DNA from: Streptosporangium canum
GTDB lineage: Bacteria; Actinomycetota; Actinomycetes; Streptosporangiales; Streptosporangiaceae
Direction of reading: 5' to 3'
NCBI RefSeq assembly: GCF_900113865.1
Contig: NZ_FOQY01000012.1
Coordinates: forward strand, 186,001-250,000
Length of the DNA stretch: 64,000 bases
The notes below the pieces were generated by a model, which ran no database searches, was not told the DNA's origin, and worked only from the letters and a program-made list of their open reading frames with translations. The position numbers were made by a program, and so were the translations under genes. Below are positions 56,096 to 64,000 of this stretch, piece after piece (position 1 is the first letter of the stretch; every line of letters starts with the position of its first letter).

Positions 56096-56360
56096 GGAAG
56101 GCCCTTACTGAAAAGAACCTTTACCGTTTTCGGGAGTGTTCCACGCGACGGGTGAGCGTCGCAAGCCTCGATTTTCCGGCGGCAGGGGAGGGCGGCGCGG
56201 GCGCGGGGCGGACCGGAAGGCGGGCGGCATGGCGAGGGGCACCCCCGTGGCCCCCCGCGAGGCCTCCATGAGGCTAAACTATCAGGAAGCCTTATTAATG
56301 AATAGAACCGCTATTCTTATCTGAATGTAAAAGCGACGGGGAAACGGCGAACAAGAGAGC
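56096..56360. promoter_or_regulatory. Divergent intergenic region with ROK operator candidate
   Basis: This 265-base gap between the divergent condensation-like and ROK genes is AT-rich near 56275-56335. GAATAG at 56300-56305 and CTATTC at 56311-56316 form a 6-bp inverted repeat around AACCG, a likely binding site for the ROK protein. The remainder is GC-rich and shows no gene. Confidence 0.5.
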
Positions 56361-57545
56361 ATGCGTATGGAGCGACGTCCTGGCGTGCCCAGGCTATTGA
56401 GGGAGATCAACGACCGGGCCGCCCTGGAGCTGTTGCTTGACTCGGGACCGCTGACACGGGGCCAGATCGGGGAGCTCACCGGCCTTTCCAAGGTGACGGC
56501 GTCACAGACGCTCGCCCGCCTGGAGGAGCGCGGTCTGGTCGAGGTGGCGGGAGAGCAGGCGGGCGGGAGGGGGCCTAATGCGGCGCTTTATGGAATTATC
56601 CCCTCCTCTGCCTATGTGGCGGGCCTGGATGTCGGCCCGGAATTCGTCACCACCGCCATCGCCGATATCCACGGGGAGATCGTCGCCGAGGTGACGGTCG
56701 CGCCGAACGGGCACGACGACCCGGTCGCCCTCGTGCACAGCGCGGTCGTCAAGGCGTGCCGGTCGGCCAAGGTCGCGCTCTCCAAGCTGCGGTCGGTCGT
56801 GATCGGCACGCCGGGTGTGGTCGATCCCCGGACCGGGGACGTCCGGTTCTCCTTCGACCTGCCGGGCTGGCACGAGGGCATCCACGAGGCGCTCGCCCGT
56901 GACCTGCGTCGCGACATCAAGATCGAAAACGATGTGAACCTCGTCGCCGTCGCCGAGCGCGCCCTGGGCGCGGCGCGCGGCGTCGACGACTTCGTGCTGC
57001 TCTGGGTGGGCCGGGGCATCGGCCTCGGCGTCGTGCTCGGTGGCCGGCTGCACCGCGGCCGGTCCGGCAGCGCGGGCGAGATCGGCTACCTTCCGGTGCC
57101 CGGCGTGCCGCTGGCCGCGGACGTGCGGGCGGTGCCCGGACGGCTGCCCTCGCTCGCGGGCGGCCTGCAGTCGCTGGTCAGCGCGGAGGCGGTGGCCGAG
57201 CTCGCCGCCACCCACGGCTTCGGAGGAGGCGGCGCCGCCGAGTGCGTCGCGGCGGCCGTCGAGGCCGGGGAGCGCGGGGAGCCCCTGCTGGACGAGATCG
57301 CCGAGCGGCTGGCGCTGGGCGTGGCCTCGGTCTCCGTCGTGCTCGACCCCGGGCTCGTGGTGCTGGCCGGCGAGGTCAGCAAGGCGGGCGGGGGGGCGCT
57401 GACCTCCAGGATCGAGGAGGCGGTGGCCCGGATCTGCCCGGTCCGCCCGCAGGTGGTGGCCAGCGAGGTCGAGGGGAACCCGGTGCTGCGCGGCGCGGTT
57501 CTCGCCGCTCTGGATCAGGCGCGCGAGGAGATCTTCGCGCCCTGA
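56361..57545 (+). CDS. ROK family transcriptional regulator
   Basis: This 394-residue protein has an N-terminal winged helix (LTRGQIGELTGLSKVTASQT, residues 31-50) and a C-terminal ROK sugar-kinase-like domain (VAGLDVGPEFVTTAIAD near residue 95, VIGTPGVVD near 155). The CxCGxxGCxE zinc motif of classical ROK proteins is missing: the segment after SAGEIGYLPVPG has no cysteines. ROK repressors sense sugars or amino sugars. The glycosidase and deacetylase genes close by (58956, 59686) would suit an amino sugar effector, but they are not in one operon. Confidence 0.88.
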   Translation: MRMERRPGVPRLLREINDRAALELLLDSGPLTRGQIGELTGLSKVTASQTLARLEERGLVEVAGEQAGGRGPNAALYGIIPSSAYVAGLDVGPEFVTTAIADIHGEIVAEVTVAPNGHDDPVALVHSAVVKACRSAKVALSKLRSVVIGTPGVVDPRTGDVRFSFDLPGWHEGIHEALARDLRRDIKIENDVNLVAVAERALGAARGVDDFVLLWVGRGIGLGVVLGGRLHRGRSGSAGEIGYLPVPGVPLAADVRAVPGRLPSLAGGLQSLVSAEAVAELAATHGFGGGGAAECVAAAVEAGERGEPLLDEIAERLALGVASVSVVLDPGLVVLAGEVSKAGGGALTSRIEEAVARICPVRPQVVASEVEGNPVLRGAVLAALDQAREEIFAP

Positions 57546-57699
57546 GGATCCGGTGTGCGGAGATCTCCGCTCCCCGGGAGCCCGATGGGGCAGGCGGCTC
57601 TTCCCGGTCCGTACCCGTTGCGGTGCCGGGAAGATCGTCTATGCTGGCGCGGAAATGTCATAGAAAAGACATGATTCCGTGATCAGAGATCGGGGTTCT

Positions 57700-58959
57700 A
57701 TGACGGTCGTCATCGCCGTTCTGCATGCCGAGGACGTCGCTCTCGAGTTCGTGTCCGTCCTGAGGCGCCACGCCGACCGGGACATCAGGGTGGTCGTCGG
57801 TCAGTCGGCGTCGTGGGTGACCCTGCCGGCGGGGCTGTCGCCGGGGGAGCGGCTGGAACTGCTGGCCCCCCTCGTGGAGCCCGGTGGCAACACGGCCCCG
57901 CTGCCGGTCCCCGAGGAGGTGGCCGGCCGGCTGGGCGGGTCGCCCGCCGAGGTCTGGACCCATTCGCCGGCCGACCACCGGATCCGCCGGGCCCGGTTCG
58001 GCTGGACCGTCTCCCGCGCGGTCCCCGGCCTGACCGTGACGTACTCGGTGGGGGACAACCCCTTCCTGCAGACGGTCCCCGGTGAGGCGATCGCGCTCAC
58101 CGGGGCCGAGGCCGACATCAAGCTCGATTTCATCAACCGGCACGCCGGGGAGCTGCTCCGCAGCCGGGTGGCCGACCGGCTCGTCACCACCGACCGGGTC
58201 CCGGTGGTCGAACGCTTCTTCGCCGCCGACGCGACCCAGGCCAACCGGCTGTACGCGCTGATCTCCAGCCTCGGGGACGACGCCGCGGTGGCCGACGACC
58301 CGTGGGAGTTCGGCCGGTCGGCCTACGAGGCCGCCCGGCTCGACGCGACGGCGGCATGGGTCGCCCGGTGGTGCGCGCCGGACGACGGGCCGATCGTGGA
58401 GGTGGGCGCCTGCGAGGGCGAGCTGACCCGGCGGCTGGCCGGGAACGGATACACCCTCCAGGCCACCGAGCCCAACGCCGGGTTCCGGGCCCGGCTGGCC
58501 GAGCGGCTGGGGGCCGGTCCGGGCTCCGGCCCCGGTACGGCGGGGCGGGCGGGAGTCCGAGGCGGCGCCGATTCCGGTGCGGCCGGACCGGTGGGAGCCG
58601 GGGTCGCCACGGCGGAGCGGTCCGGGCCGGGGGTGGAGGTGTCGCCGGACAGCCTGGAGGACCTGGCCGCCCACCGGAGCCGTCCGGCGGCGGCGTACCT
58701 GCTGATCGAGATGCTCTACTACGACCAGGACCTGGCGCTGCTCGACGCCCTGCCGACCGACCGGATCCTCATCGCCCTGGAGACCGGTCAGCTCAACGAC
58801 CGGGTCTGGCCGTGGCTGCGACGGCAGTCCACCTGGCGGGTGGCCGAACGGCTCGAACTCGCCCCGCCGACGCTGGAGTCCGTCTGCGACGGCCTCGCCT
58901 ACCTGCGCAAGCGAGGCAGCCGCGGGCTCGTGCTGACCAGGTCCGGGGAGGCGGGGTGA
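57700..58959 (+). CDS. SAM-dependent methyltransferase (NodS-like) with N-terminal extension
   Basis: This protein of about 419 residues has a class I methyltransferase core from about residue 205, with motif I IVEVGACEGELTRRLA near 231, and an unrelated N-terminal half (residues 1-200) without a recognised domain. A Gly/Ala/Pro-rich insertion of about 40 residues interrupts the core after ATEPNAGFRARLAERLGA. The final part (LIEMLYYDQDLALLDALP) matches the NodS-like family, which methylates chitooligosaccharide-type or amino sugar substrates. The stop overlaps the start of the PIG-L deacetylase gene, so the two are coupled. GTG 57679 is an alternative start. Confidence 0.75.
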   Translation: MTVVIAVLHAEDVALEFVSVLRRHADRDIRVVVGQSASWVTLPAGLSPGERLELLAPLVEPGGNTAPLPVPEEVAGRLGGSPAEVWTHSPADHRIRRARFGWTVSRAVPGLTVTYSVGDNPFLQTVPGEAIALTGAEADIKLDFINRHAGELLRSRVADRLVTTDRVPVVERFFAADATQANRLYALISSLGDDAAVADDPWEFGRSAYEAARLDATAAWVARWCAPDDGPIVEVGACEGELTRRLAGNGYTLQATEPNAGFRARLAERLGAGPGSGPGTAGRAGVRGGADSGAAGPVGAGVATAERSGPGVEVSPDSLEDLAAHRSRPAAAYLLIEMLYYDQDLALLDALPTDRILIALETGQLNDRVWPWLRRQSTWRVAERLELAPPTLESVCDGLAYLRKRGSRGLVLTRSGEAG

Positions 58960-59657
58960 GCTGGCGGACGATCGTGGTCTCGCCGCATTTCGACGACGCG
59001 GTCCTGTCGGTGGCGGGGCTGCTCGCCCGCGACGAGGGGCCGGCGGTGATCGTCACGGCGCTGGGCGGGGCGCCGGGCGAGGAGGTCTCGGCATGGGATC
59101 GGCTGTGCGGGTTCGCCTCGGCCGAGGAGACCGCGCGGGAGCGGCGGGCGGAGGACGCGCGGGCGTGCGAGATCCTCGGGGTGGACCAGGTGGCGCTGGC
59201 GCATCCCGACGCCCCGGTGGCGGGGCTGCGGCTCCGGGAGTTGGAGGGCTTCCTCGCCGGCCACGTCACGCGGGAGACGCGGGTGCTGATCCCGATGGGG
59301 ATCGGCAACGCCGACCACGAGGCGGTCCGTGACCAGGCGCTGGACGCGCTGCGCAAGACCGGCGCCCGACCGCCGTGGGTCTACGCCGATCTTCCGTACG
59401 CCGCCGCCGTCCGTGAGTGGGGGACCGCCTCGGCCGATCAGGCCCTGGCCGGCAAGCCGCCGGTCCGGGCCCTCGCGGAGCGGCACCGGATCCGCCCCGA
59501 GCTGCGGATCCGGCTGGAGGGCGACGAGTGGACGGCCAAGCGGCGTGCCGTGCTGGCGTACGCCTCCCAGATCGCACCGCTCGCCTGCGACTACGGGGAG
59601 TTCCTCGCGATGCCGGGCCCGCTCCAGCACGAGCTGGTGTGGGCCGTCGAGGGGTGA
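58956..59657 (+). CDS. PIG-L family deacetylase
   Basis: This 233-residue enzyme has the zinc motif VSPHFDDAVLS (PHxDD) at the N-terminus and a metal-binding H in GNADHEAVRDQAL near residue 115, as in N-acetylglucosaminyl deacetylases of the PIG-L/MshB group. It would remove an acetyl group from an amino sugar or a related compound. Its GTG overlaps the methyltransferase stop (GTGA), so both probably act on the same substrate. It is convergent with the glycosidase gene after 28 bases. Confidence 0.9.
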   Translation: MSWRTIVVSPHFDDAVLSVAGLLARDEGPAVIVTALGGAPGEEVSAWDRLCGFASAEETARERRAEDARACEILGVDQVALAHPDAPVAGLRLRELEGFLAGHVTRETRVLIPMGIGNADHEAVRDQALDALRKTGARPPWVYADLPYAAAVREWGTASADQALAGKPPVRALAERHRIRPELRIRLEGDEWTAKRRAVLAYASQIAPLACDYGEFLAMPGPLQHELVWAVEG

Positions 59658-59685
59658 CCGGCCGGCGTGAGGCGTGCCGCGGGGC

Positions 59686-61230
59686 TCAGCGCGGACCGGT
59701 ACGTGTCAGGGAGGACCGACCGGCCAGGAGTTCGGCCGCCGCCTGGCCGCACACGGTCGTCGCGCCGTAGGTGGTGATGTGCGTGCCGCCGGGCGTCCCG
59801 GGGCCCGGCAGCCCCATCTCCACCACGACCGCGTCGGGACGCCGGGCCAGCAGCGCGTCGAGCCGGGCCGACACCCAGGCGTGCCGGTGGGCGTCCCGCA
59901 CCACGATCACCAGCGGGCGCCCGCCGGGCACCGGCGGGACCTCGTCCTCGGGGCCGAGCCGTACCGCCGTGGTGCCGGGGAGCAGCGCCGTCAGCGGCGT
60001 GGCGACGCCCCACGGGGTGGCCGGGTCGATGGCGATGTTCGTCTCGGACACGAACTCGATCACCTGCGGCGCCGAGGTCAGCGGCAGCCCCTCGCCGCGG
60101 GCCCGCACGGCGCGCCGGGCCGCCGTGAGCCCGGCCGGGGTGAGAGCCGCCTGGTCCGTCGCCCACGCGGCCTGGCGCTGCTCGGCCGACCAGGCGGCCA
60201 GCCGGCGCACCCGGGAGGCGGCCTCGGCCAGGCGTTCCTCGGGGAGCGTGCCGTCGATCACGGCGGCCATGATGGCGTTGCGCATGAATCCGACCACGCC
60301 GGCGCCCTTGCGCTCGCCGCCCACGCAGACGGCGTCGGCCCCGGCGGCCAGGGCCCGGACGGCCGCGCCGGTCACGCCGTACCGCTCGGCGACCGAGGGC
60401 ATCTCCACGCCGTCGGTCACGATCAGGCCGTCGAAGCCGAGCTCCTCGCGGAGCAGTCCGACCAGGATGCGGCTGCTCATCGTGGCGGGGAAGTCGGGGT
60501 CGTAGGCGGGGACGAGCAGGTGGCCGGTCATCACGGCCCGCACCCCGGCCTCGATGGCGGTCCGGTACGGCGGGAGCGCCGTGGCGGCGAGCTCCTCGGC
60601 GGAGCAGGACACGGTCGGCAGGTCGTTGTGGGAGTCCACGGCGGTGGCGCCGTGACCGGGGAAGTGCTTGGCGCAGGCGGCCACCCCGGCCGACTGGAGG
60701 CCGGTGACCCACGCGCGGGCGTGCCGGGCCACCAGCCAGGGGTCGGCGCCGAACGCGCGGGTGCCGACGACGGGGTTGTCCAGATCGGAGTTGACGTCCA
60801 CCACGGGGGCGTAGTTCAGGGTGATGCCGGCCTCGGCCATGTCGCGCCCGATTCCGCGGGCGACCAGCTCGGTCAGCTCGGGGTCGTCCACCGCGCCGAG
60901 CGCGAGGTTCCCCGGGCGGGAGCTGCCGGTGAGCGCCTCCAGCCGGGTGACGTCGCCGGCCTCCTCGTCGGTGGCGATCACCACGTCGGGGTTCTCCGCC
61001 CGGAGAGCGGCGGTCAGCGCTCTGACCTGCGCACTGTCTACAAGGTTTCGGGAGTAGAGCGCAACCCCTCCGAGCCCCTCGCCCAGGCGTCTGCGCAGCC
61101 AGTCGGGCACCTCCACCCCCACGAACCCGGGCTGGAGCACCGTGTCGGCAAGCCCGGCCAGTTCGGGGCTCGCGCCACTCAGGCCGCCACGAACGATCAT
61201 CAAAGCCTCCAAATTCGGTTCACCACTCAT
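59686..61230 (-). CDS. Family 3 glycoside hydrolase (beta-N-acetylhexosaminidase-like)
   Basis: This protein of about 514 residues has a GH3 N-terminal barrel with the NagZ-type segment CAKHFPGHGATAVDSHNDLP near residue 183, which gives the His-Asp dyad loop, and the nucleophile Asp in GLIVTDGVEMPSV near residue 258. A second domain of about 180 residues follows. No signal peptide is seen, so it is probably cytoplasmic and could recycle cell-wall or chitin fragments. ATG 61230 was chosen; GTG 61251 would add seven residues. It is divergent from the NRPS operon. Confidence 0.92.
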   Translation of the reverse strand: MSGEPNLEALMIVRGGLSGASPELAGLADTVLQPGFVGVEVPDWLRRRLGEGLGGVALYSRNLVDSAQVRALTAALRAENPDVVIATDEEAGDVTRLEALTGSSRPGNLALGAVDDPELTELVARGIGRDMAEAGITLNYAPVVDVNSDLDNPVVGTRAFGADPWLVARHARAWVTGLQSAGVAACAKHFPGHGATAVDSHNDLPTVSCSAEELAATALPPYRTAIEAGVRAVMTGHLLVPAYDPDFPATMSSRILVGLLREELGFDGLIVTDGVEMPSVAERYGVTGAAVRALAAGADAVCVGGERKGAGVVGFMRNAIMAAVIDGTLPEERLAEAASRVRRLAAWSAEQRQAAWATDQAALTPAGLTAARRAVRARGEGLPLTSAPQVIEFVSETNIAIDPATPWGVATPLTALLPGTTAVRLGPEDEVPPVPGGRPLVIVVRDAHRHAWVSARLDALLARRPDAVVVEMGLPGPGTPGGTHITTYGATTVCGQAAAELLAGRSSLTRTGPR

Positions 61231-61281
61231 CGCTTGTTTCAGGCGTACCACATGTGTAGCATTCGGGTTGCGTAAATAGAC

Positions 61282-61294
61282 AGGAAACTTTCCT
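61282..61294. promoter_or_regulatory. Palindrome between the glycosidase and NRPS operons
   Basis: AGGAAA and TTTCCT flank a single C, a 13-bp palindrome in an AT-rich patch. AGACAG (61278) and CTGTC (61303) form an outer inverted pair. It may control one or both divergent operons. Confidence 0.45.
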
Positions 61295-61371
61295 ATTAAA
61301 AGTCTGTCCGGGGTGACCCATGCCCCCGTCGCCTGCCCGAAGAGAAGTCACCCACGAGGGAGACGGACAGG

Positions 61372-62496
61372 ATGTCGCACGCCTCTTTCGACCTGCGGGG
61401 CATCCCGCTGGTGCTCCACCTGAACGGTCCCCTGGACGTCCCCGCGCTGCTCGGCGCGTGCGCCGCCGTCGCCGCGCGGCACCCGGTGCTCGGCCGGGTC
61501 CGGGTCAGGAGGGTCGATTCGTCGTCCCGGCGCTACCCGGAGGTCGCCGCCGCCGAGGTCACCCGCCCGTTCGACCTGGACCGGGGCCCGCTCGCCCGGT
61601 TCACGCTGGTCGCGCTGGGACCGGACCGGCACCGCCTGATCTTCACCGCGCACGGCCGGGTGTTCGACGGCGACTCCAAGGACGTCCTGCTCCGCGATCT
61701 GGCCGACGCCTACTTCTCGCGCGCCGCACTGCCCGTACTGGCGCCGCCGTACGGCGAGCGCCCCCAGGTCGACGGCGCCGCGGCCTTCTGGAAGGAGCGC
61801 GACCGCGCACCCGCCGAGCTCCTCCTGCCCGGCCTGCGCGCGGACCCCGGCGGCACCGGCCCCGGCGAGATCGTCGAGATGGTGCTCGGCGGAGCGGAGT
61901 TCGACGGGGTCGCCGCCGCGGCCACGGCGCTGGAGGCGACCAGGTTCGAACTGCTCGTGGCCGTGCTGGGCGCGCTGCTCCGCCGCCACGGCACCACCGG
62001 GTCCCCCCTCGCCCTCGACCTCGGCACCCGCACCGGCGAGACACGGCACCACATCGGGAACTTCGTGGCGGAGGTGCCGTTCGTCCCGCATCCGGAGCTC
62101 GACGAGGACCTACCCGCCTACCTGCGCACGGTCCAGGCCGAGCTCCGCGAGCTGTACCGGTTCCGGCACGCGCCGCCGAGGACGACCTCCCGCCCGGTGC
62201 TCCTCAGCTACCGCAGACGGGCGTCCGCGCCGGGCTTCCCCGGCATCGGGGCCGGAGTGGAGTGGACGGTCTTCAACGGCGCCTCCCGCCGCGCACTGCA
62301 CATCCAGGCCGTGGACGGCGACCTGAGCCTGACCCTGGGCCTGCGCTTCAACCCCACCGCGATCGACCACGACGACGTGGCCCGCCTCGCGGGATACCTG
62401 CGGGCCCTGCTGCGCGTCGTCGCCGCCGAGCCGCATGTGAAGATCGCCGACCTTCCGGAACCGCCCCACCCCGAACCCGACGAGGAGCTTCAGTGA
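61372..62496 (+). CDS. Free-standing condensation-domain-like protein (NRPS operon)
   Basis: This 374-residue protein is a condensation-type fold alone. The N-half begins like a condensation domain without its first segment, and the active-site motif reads TAHGRVFDGDS near residue 83 (HGxxxDG in place of HHxxxDG): the first His and the Asp are kept, the second His is Gly. Later segments such as RTGETRHHIGNFVAEVPF fit the C-terminal half, where a normal domain has GxxxNTLxLR. It may be inactive or have a special role. Its stop overlaps the GTG of the carrier protein gene, so the genes are coupled. Confidence 0.75.
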   Translation: MSHASFDLRGIPLVLHLNGPLDVPALLGACAAVAARHPVLGRVRVRRVDSSSRRYPEVAAAEVTRPFDLDRGPLARFTLVALGPDRHRLIFTAHGRVFDGDSKDVLLRDLADAYFSRAALPVLAPPYGERPQVDGAAAFWKERDRAPAELLLPGLRADPGGTGPGEIVEMVLGGAEFDGVAAAATALEATRFELLVAVLGALLRRHGTTGSPLALDLGTRTGETRHHIGNFVAEVPFVPHPELDEDLPAYLRTVQAELRELYRFRHAPPRTTSRPVLLSYRRRASAPGFPGIGAGVEWTVFNGASRRALHIQAVDGDLSLTLGLRFNPTAIDHDDVARLAGYLRALLRVVAAEPHVKIADLPEPPHPEPDEELQ

Positions 62497-62783
62497 CCGA
62501 CCTGTTCTCTCCGGCCCCGGACGCCGCGCTCGAACGCCCGGAGCAGGAGGACCCCGTGATCACACAGGTGCGCGAGATCTGGCAGGAGATCCTCCGTATC
62601 GACGACATCGGCCTGGAGGAGGACCTCTACGACCTCGGCGGGCACTCGCTGACCATCACCCAGATCATCGCCAGGACCCGGCGCAGGCTCGGCGTGGAGG
62701 TCTCCCTCGACGTCTTCTTCGACAATCCCACCATCGCCGGCCTGGCCGAGGAGGTCACGCGGCTGCGAGGAGAGCTCGCGTGA
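62493..62783 (+). CDS. Stand-alone peptidyl carrier protein
   Basis: This 96-residue protein is a single phosphopantetheine-binding domain. The attachment serine is in DLYDLGGHSLTITQII near residue 52, and the sequence VREIWQEILRIDDIGLEED precedes it as in NRPS carriers. About 20 Pro/Glu-rich residues form the N-terminal tail. It overlaps genes on both sides by four bases. It presumably carries an amino acid or acyl group loaded by an enzyme outside the window. Confidence 0.93.
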   Translation: MTDLFSPAPDAALERPEQEDPVITQVREIWQEILRIDDIGLEEDLYDLGGHSLTITQIIARTRRRLGVEVSLDVFFDNPTIAGLAEEVTRLRGELA

Positions 62784-64000
62784 GCGCGCTCTCCTACGCC
62801 CAGGAGCGCCTGTGGTTCCTGGACCGGCTCACCCCCGGGGACGGGACCTACAACATGGTCGTCTGCGAGCGGCTCATCGGGCCGCTCGACCCCGGCGCGC
62901 TGGCCCGGGCGTTGAGCGAGGTCGTGGCCAGGCACGAGGCGCTGCGGACCGTCTTCCCCCAGGTCGGCGGCGCCCCGGTCGCGCTGGTCCTGGACCCCGC
63001 CCCGGTGGAGATCGAACGGCTCGACCTGACCGGCGGGCCGCTCGCCGGGCAGTCGCCGGCGGAGCTGCTGGCCGAGCGGAGCAACCGGCCGTTCGACCTG
63101 GCCGAGGGGCCGCTGCTCCGGGCGAGCCTGCTGCGCACCGGCCCCGGCGAGCACGTTTTCCTGCTGGTCGTGCACCACATCGCCGGCGACGCGTGGTCGA
63201 TCGAGCAGGTGATGTTCGCCGAGCTGGCCACGTTGTACGCGGCCTTCACCACCGGGCTGCCGTCGCCGCTCGCGCCCCCGGCGCGGCAGTACCGCGACCA
63301 CGTCCGTCTGCAGCGCGAGCGCTCCGCCGACGTCGCCGGCCTGCTCCGGGAGCTCGACGACGTGCCGGCGCTGGAACTGCCCACCGACCGGCCGCGCCCC
63401 GCCGTACAGACCACCAACGGGGACCTGGTCGTCCACCGCGTCCCGCTGGAGCTGTGGCAGCGGGTCACCGGGCTGGCCAGGGCCGAGCGCTGCACGCCGT
63501 TCATGACCCTGCTGGCCGCCTACCAGGTGCTGCTCTCCCGCTACAGCGGGCAGGAGGACTTCTGCGTCGGGACTCCCGTCGCGGGCCGCGACCACGAGGA
63601 GTTCGAGCAGGTCTTCGGCATCTTCATCAACACCCTGGCCCTCCGCGCCGACCTGGCGGGCGACCCGACCTTCCGCGAGACGCTCAAGCGGGTGCGGCGG
63701 CGCGCCTTCACCATGTACGGCCACGCCGCGGTGCCGTTCGAGCGGGTGGTGGGCGAGCTGCGGCTCGACCGGGACCCGGCGAGGACCCCGCTGTTCCAGA
63801 CGATGCTCATGCTGGGCAACCCCGACAGCGGGGCGCTCGCCCTCGACGGCCTCCGCACCGAGCCGGTGCTGTCGGGGCTGGCCGGAGCCAAGTTCGACCT
63901 CGCCCTGGACGTGATCGTCTACTCCACCCACGTCCAGCTCATGTTCTCCTACAACACCGACCTGTTCGACCGCTCCACGGTGGAGCGGATGGGCGCCCAC
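62780..64000 (+). CDS. NRPS condensation domain (3' end outside window)
   Basis: The frame runs open from GTG 62780 to the window end (407 codons). It starts directly with the condensation core motif SALSYAQERLWFLDRL (C1), then HEALRTVF (C2), the catalytic VVHHIAGDAWSIE (C3; the usual DG is DA), YRDHV-type and VGTPVAGRDHEEFEQVFG (C5), and FINTLALRADLAGDPTF. The first domain thus looks active, apart from Gly to Ala. Adenylation and carrier domains probably follow beyond the window. It shares an operon with the degenerate condensation protein and the carrier protein. Confidence 0.92.
   Translation, partial: MSALSYAQERLWFLDRLTPGDGTYNMVVCERLIGPLDPGALARALSEVVARHEALRTVFPQVGGAPVALVLDPAPVEIERLDLTGGPLAGQSPAELLAERSNRPFDLAEGPLLRASLLRTGPGEHVFLLVVHHIAGDAWSIEQVMFAELATLYAAFTTGLPSPLAPPARQYRDHVRLQRERSADVAGLLRELDDVPALELPTDRPRPAVQTTNGDLVVHRVPLELWQRVTGLARAERCTPFMTLLAAYQVLLSRYSGQEDFCVGTPVAGRDHEEFEQVFGIFINTLALRADLAGDPTFRETLKRVRRRAFTMYGHAAVPFERVVGELRLDRDPARTPLFQTMLMLGNPDSGALALDGLRTEPVLSGLAGAKFDLALDVIVYSTHVQLMFSYNTDLFDRSTVERMGAH

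Noticed and set aside
56136-56324. 62-codon plus-strand frame before the ROK gene
   Set aside because: It covers the promoter region, is Arg/Gly-rich, and has no ribosome site.

Overview
The window is very GC-rich, uses GTG and TTG starts freely, and carries a gene set typical of a filamentous actinomycete: ClgR, a DUF1707 protein, many GntR regulators, MenA and NRPS genes. Double-winged-helix GntR proteins beside a small CDCR protein suggest the order Streptosporangiales (Streptosporangium or Nonomuraea type), but this is judged from sequence character only. No rRNA, tRNA or CRISPR array was found. Core and accessory blocks alternate.

Layout. 1-3372: the end of a Dpp/Opp peptide ABC transporter (permeases and two ATPases). 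3405-9741: a conserved core run, ribF, rpsO, pnp, an M16 peptidase and dapB. 9893-18717: an OafA-like acyltransferase with an SGNH domain, a GNAT, a well-formed S-adenosylhomocysteine riboswitch ahead of metH, a TenA-like protein and a PucR regulator. 18855-21494: a divergent TetR/MFS efflux pair with two palindromic operators. 21768-25923: a minus-strand purine salvage operon (NCS1 permease, adenine deaminase, ADA-like deaminase). 26116-35849: menA and small accessory genes (GNAT, CGNR protein, MocR/EamA divergent pair, diiron protein, DUF1275 protein, SGNH esterase, peroxiredoxin, monooxygenase-like protein, DUF1707 protein).

35908-40741 is the least ordinary stretch. It holds a VapBC toxin-antitoxin pair, an epoxide hydrolase behind a perfect palindrome, the scar of an IS607-type element, two double-winged-helix GntR paralogues, a small CDCR protein and a run of five consecutive stem-loops. 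One GntR paralogue ends in a segment nearly identical at DNA level to the C-terminus of the nearby VapB antitoxin.

40742-54359 returns to core functions: radC, a secreted repeat protein, a UTRA-type GntR, then dapA, rnj (RNase J), ftsK, a RodZ-like protein, rimO, pgsA, cinA and clgR, with nei and an Rrf2 regulator on the other strand. 54398-64000 is specialised or cell-envelope metabolism: a stand-alone condensation-like protein, a ROK regulator, a methyltransferase/PIG-L deacetylase pair, a family 3 glycosidase, and an NRPS operon (degenerate condensation protein, carrier protein, condensation domain) that runs off the window.

Many genes appear leaderless: a TANNNT -10 hexamer lies 5-8 nt before the start codon of dapB, the 11906 GNAT, tenA, pucR, the DUF1707 gene, dapA, ftsK and rimO. 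All functions are read from motifs and family knowledge; no database search was run.
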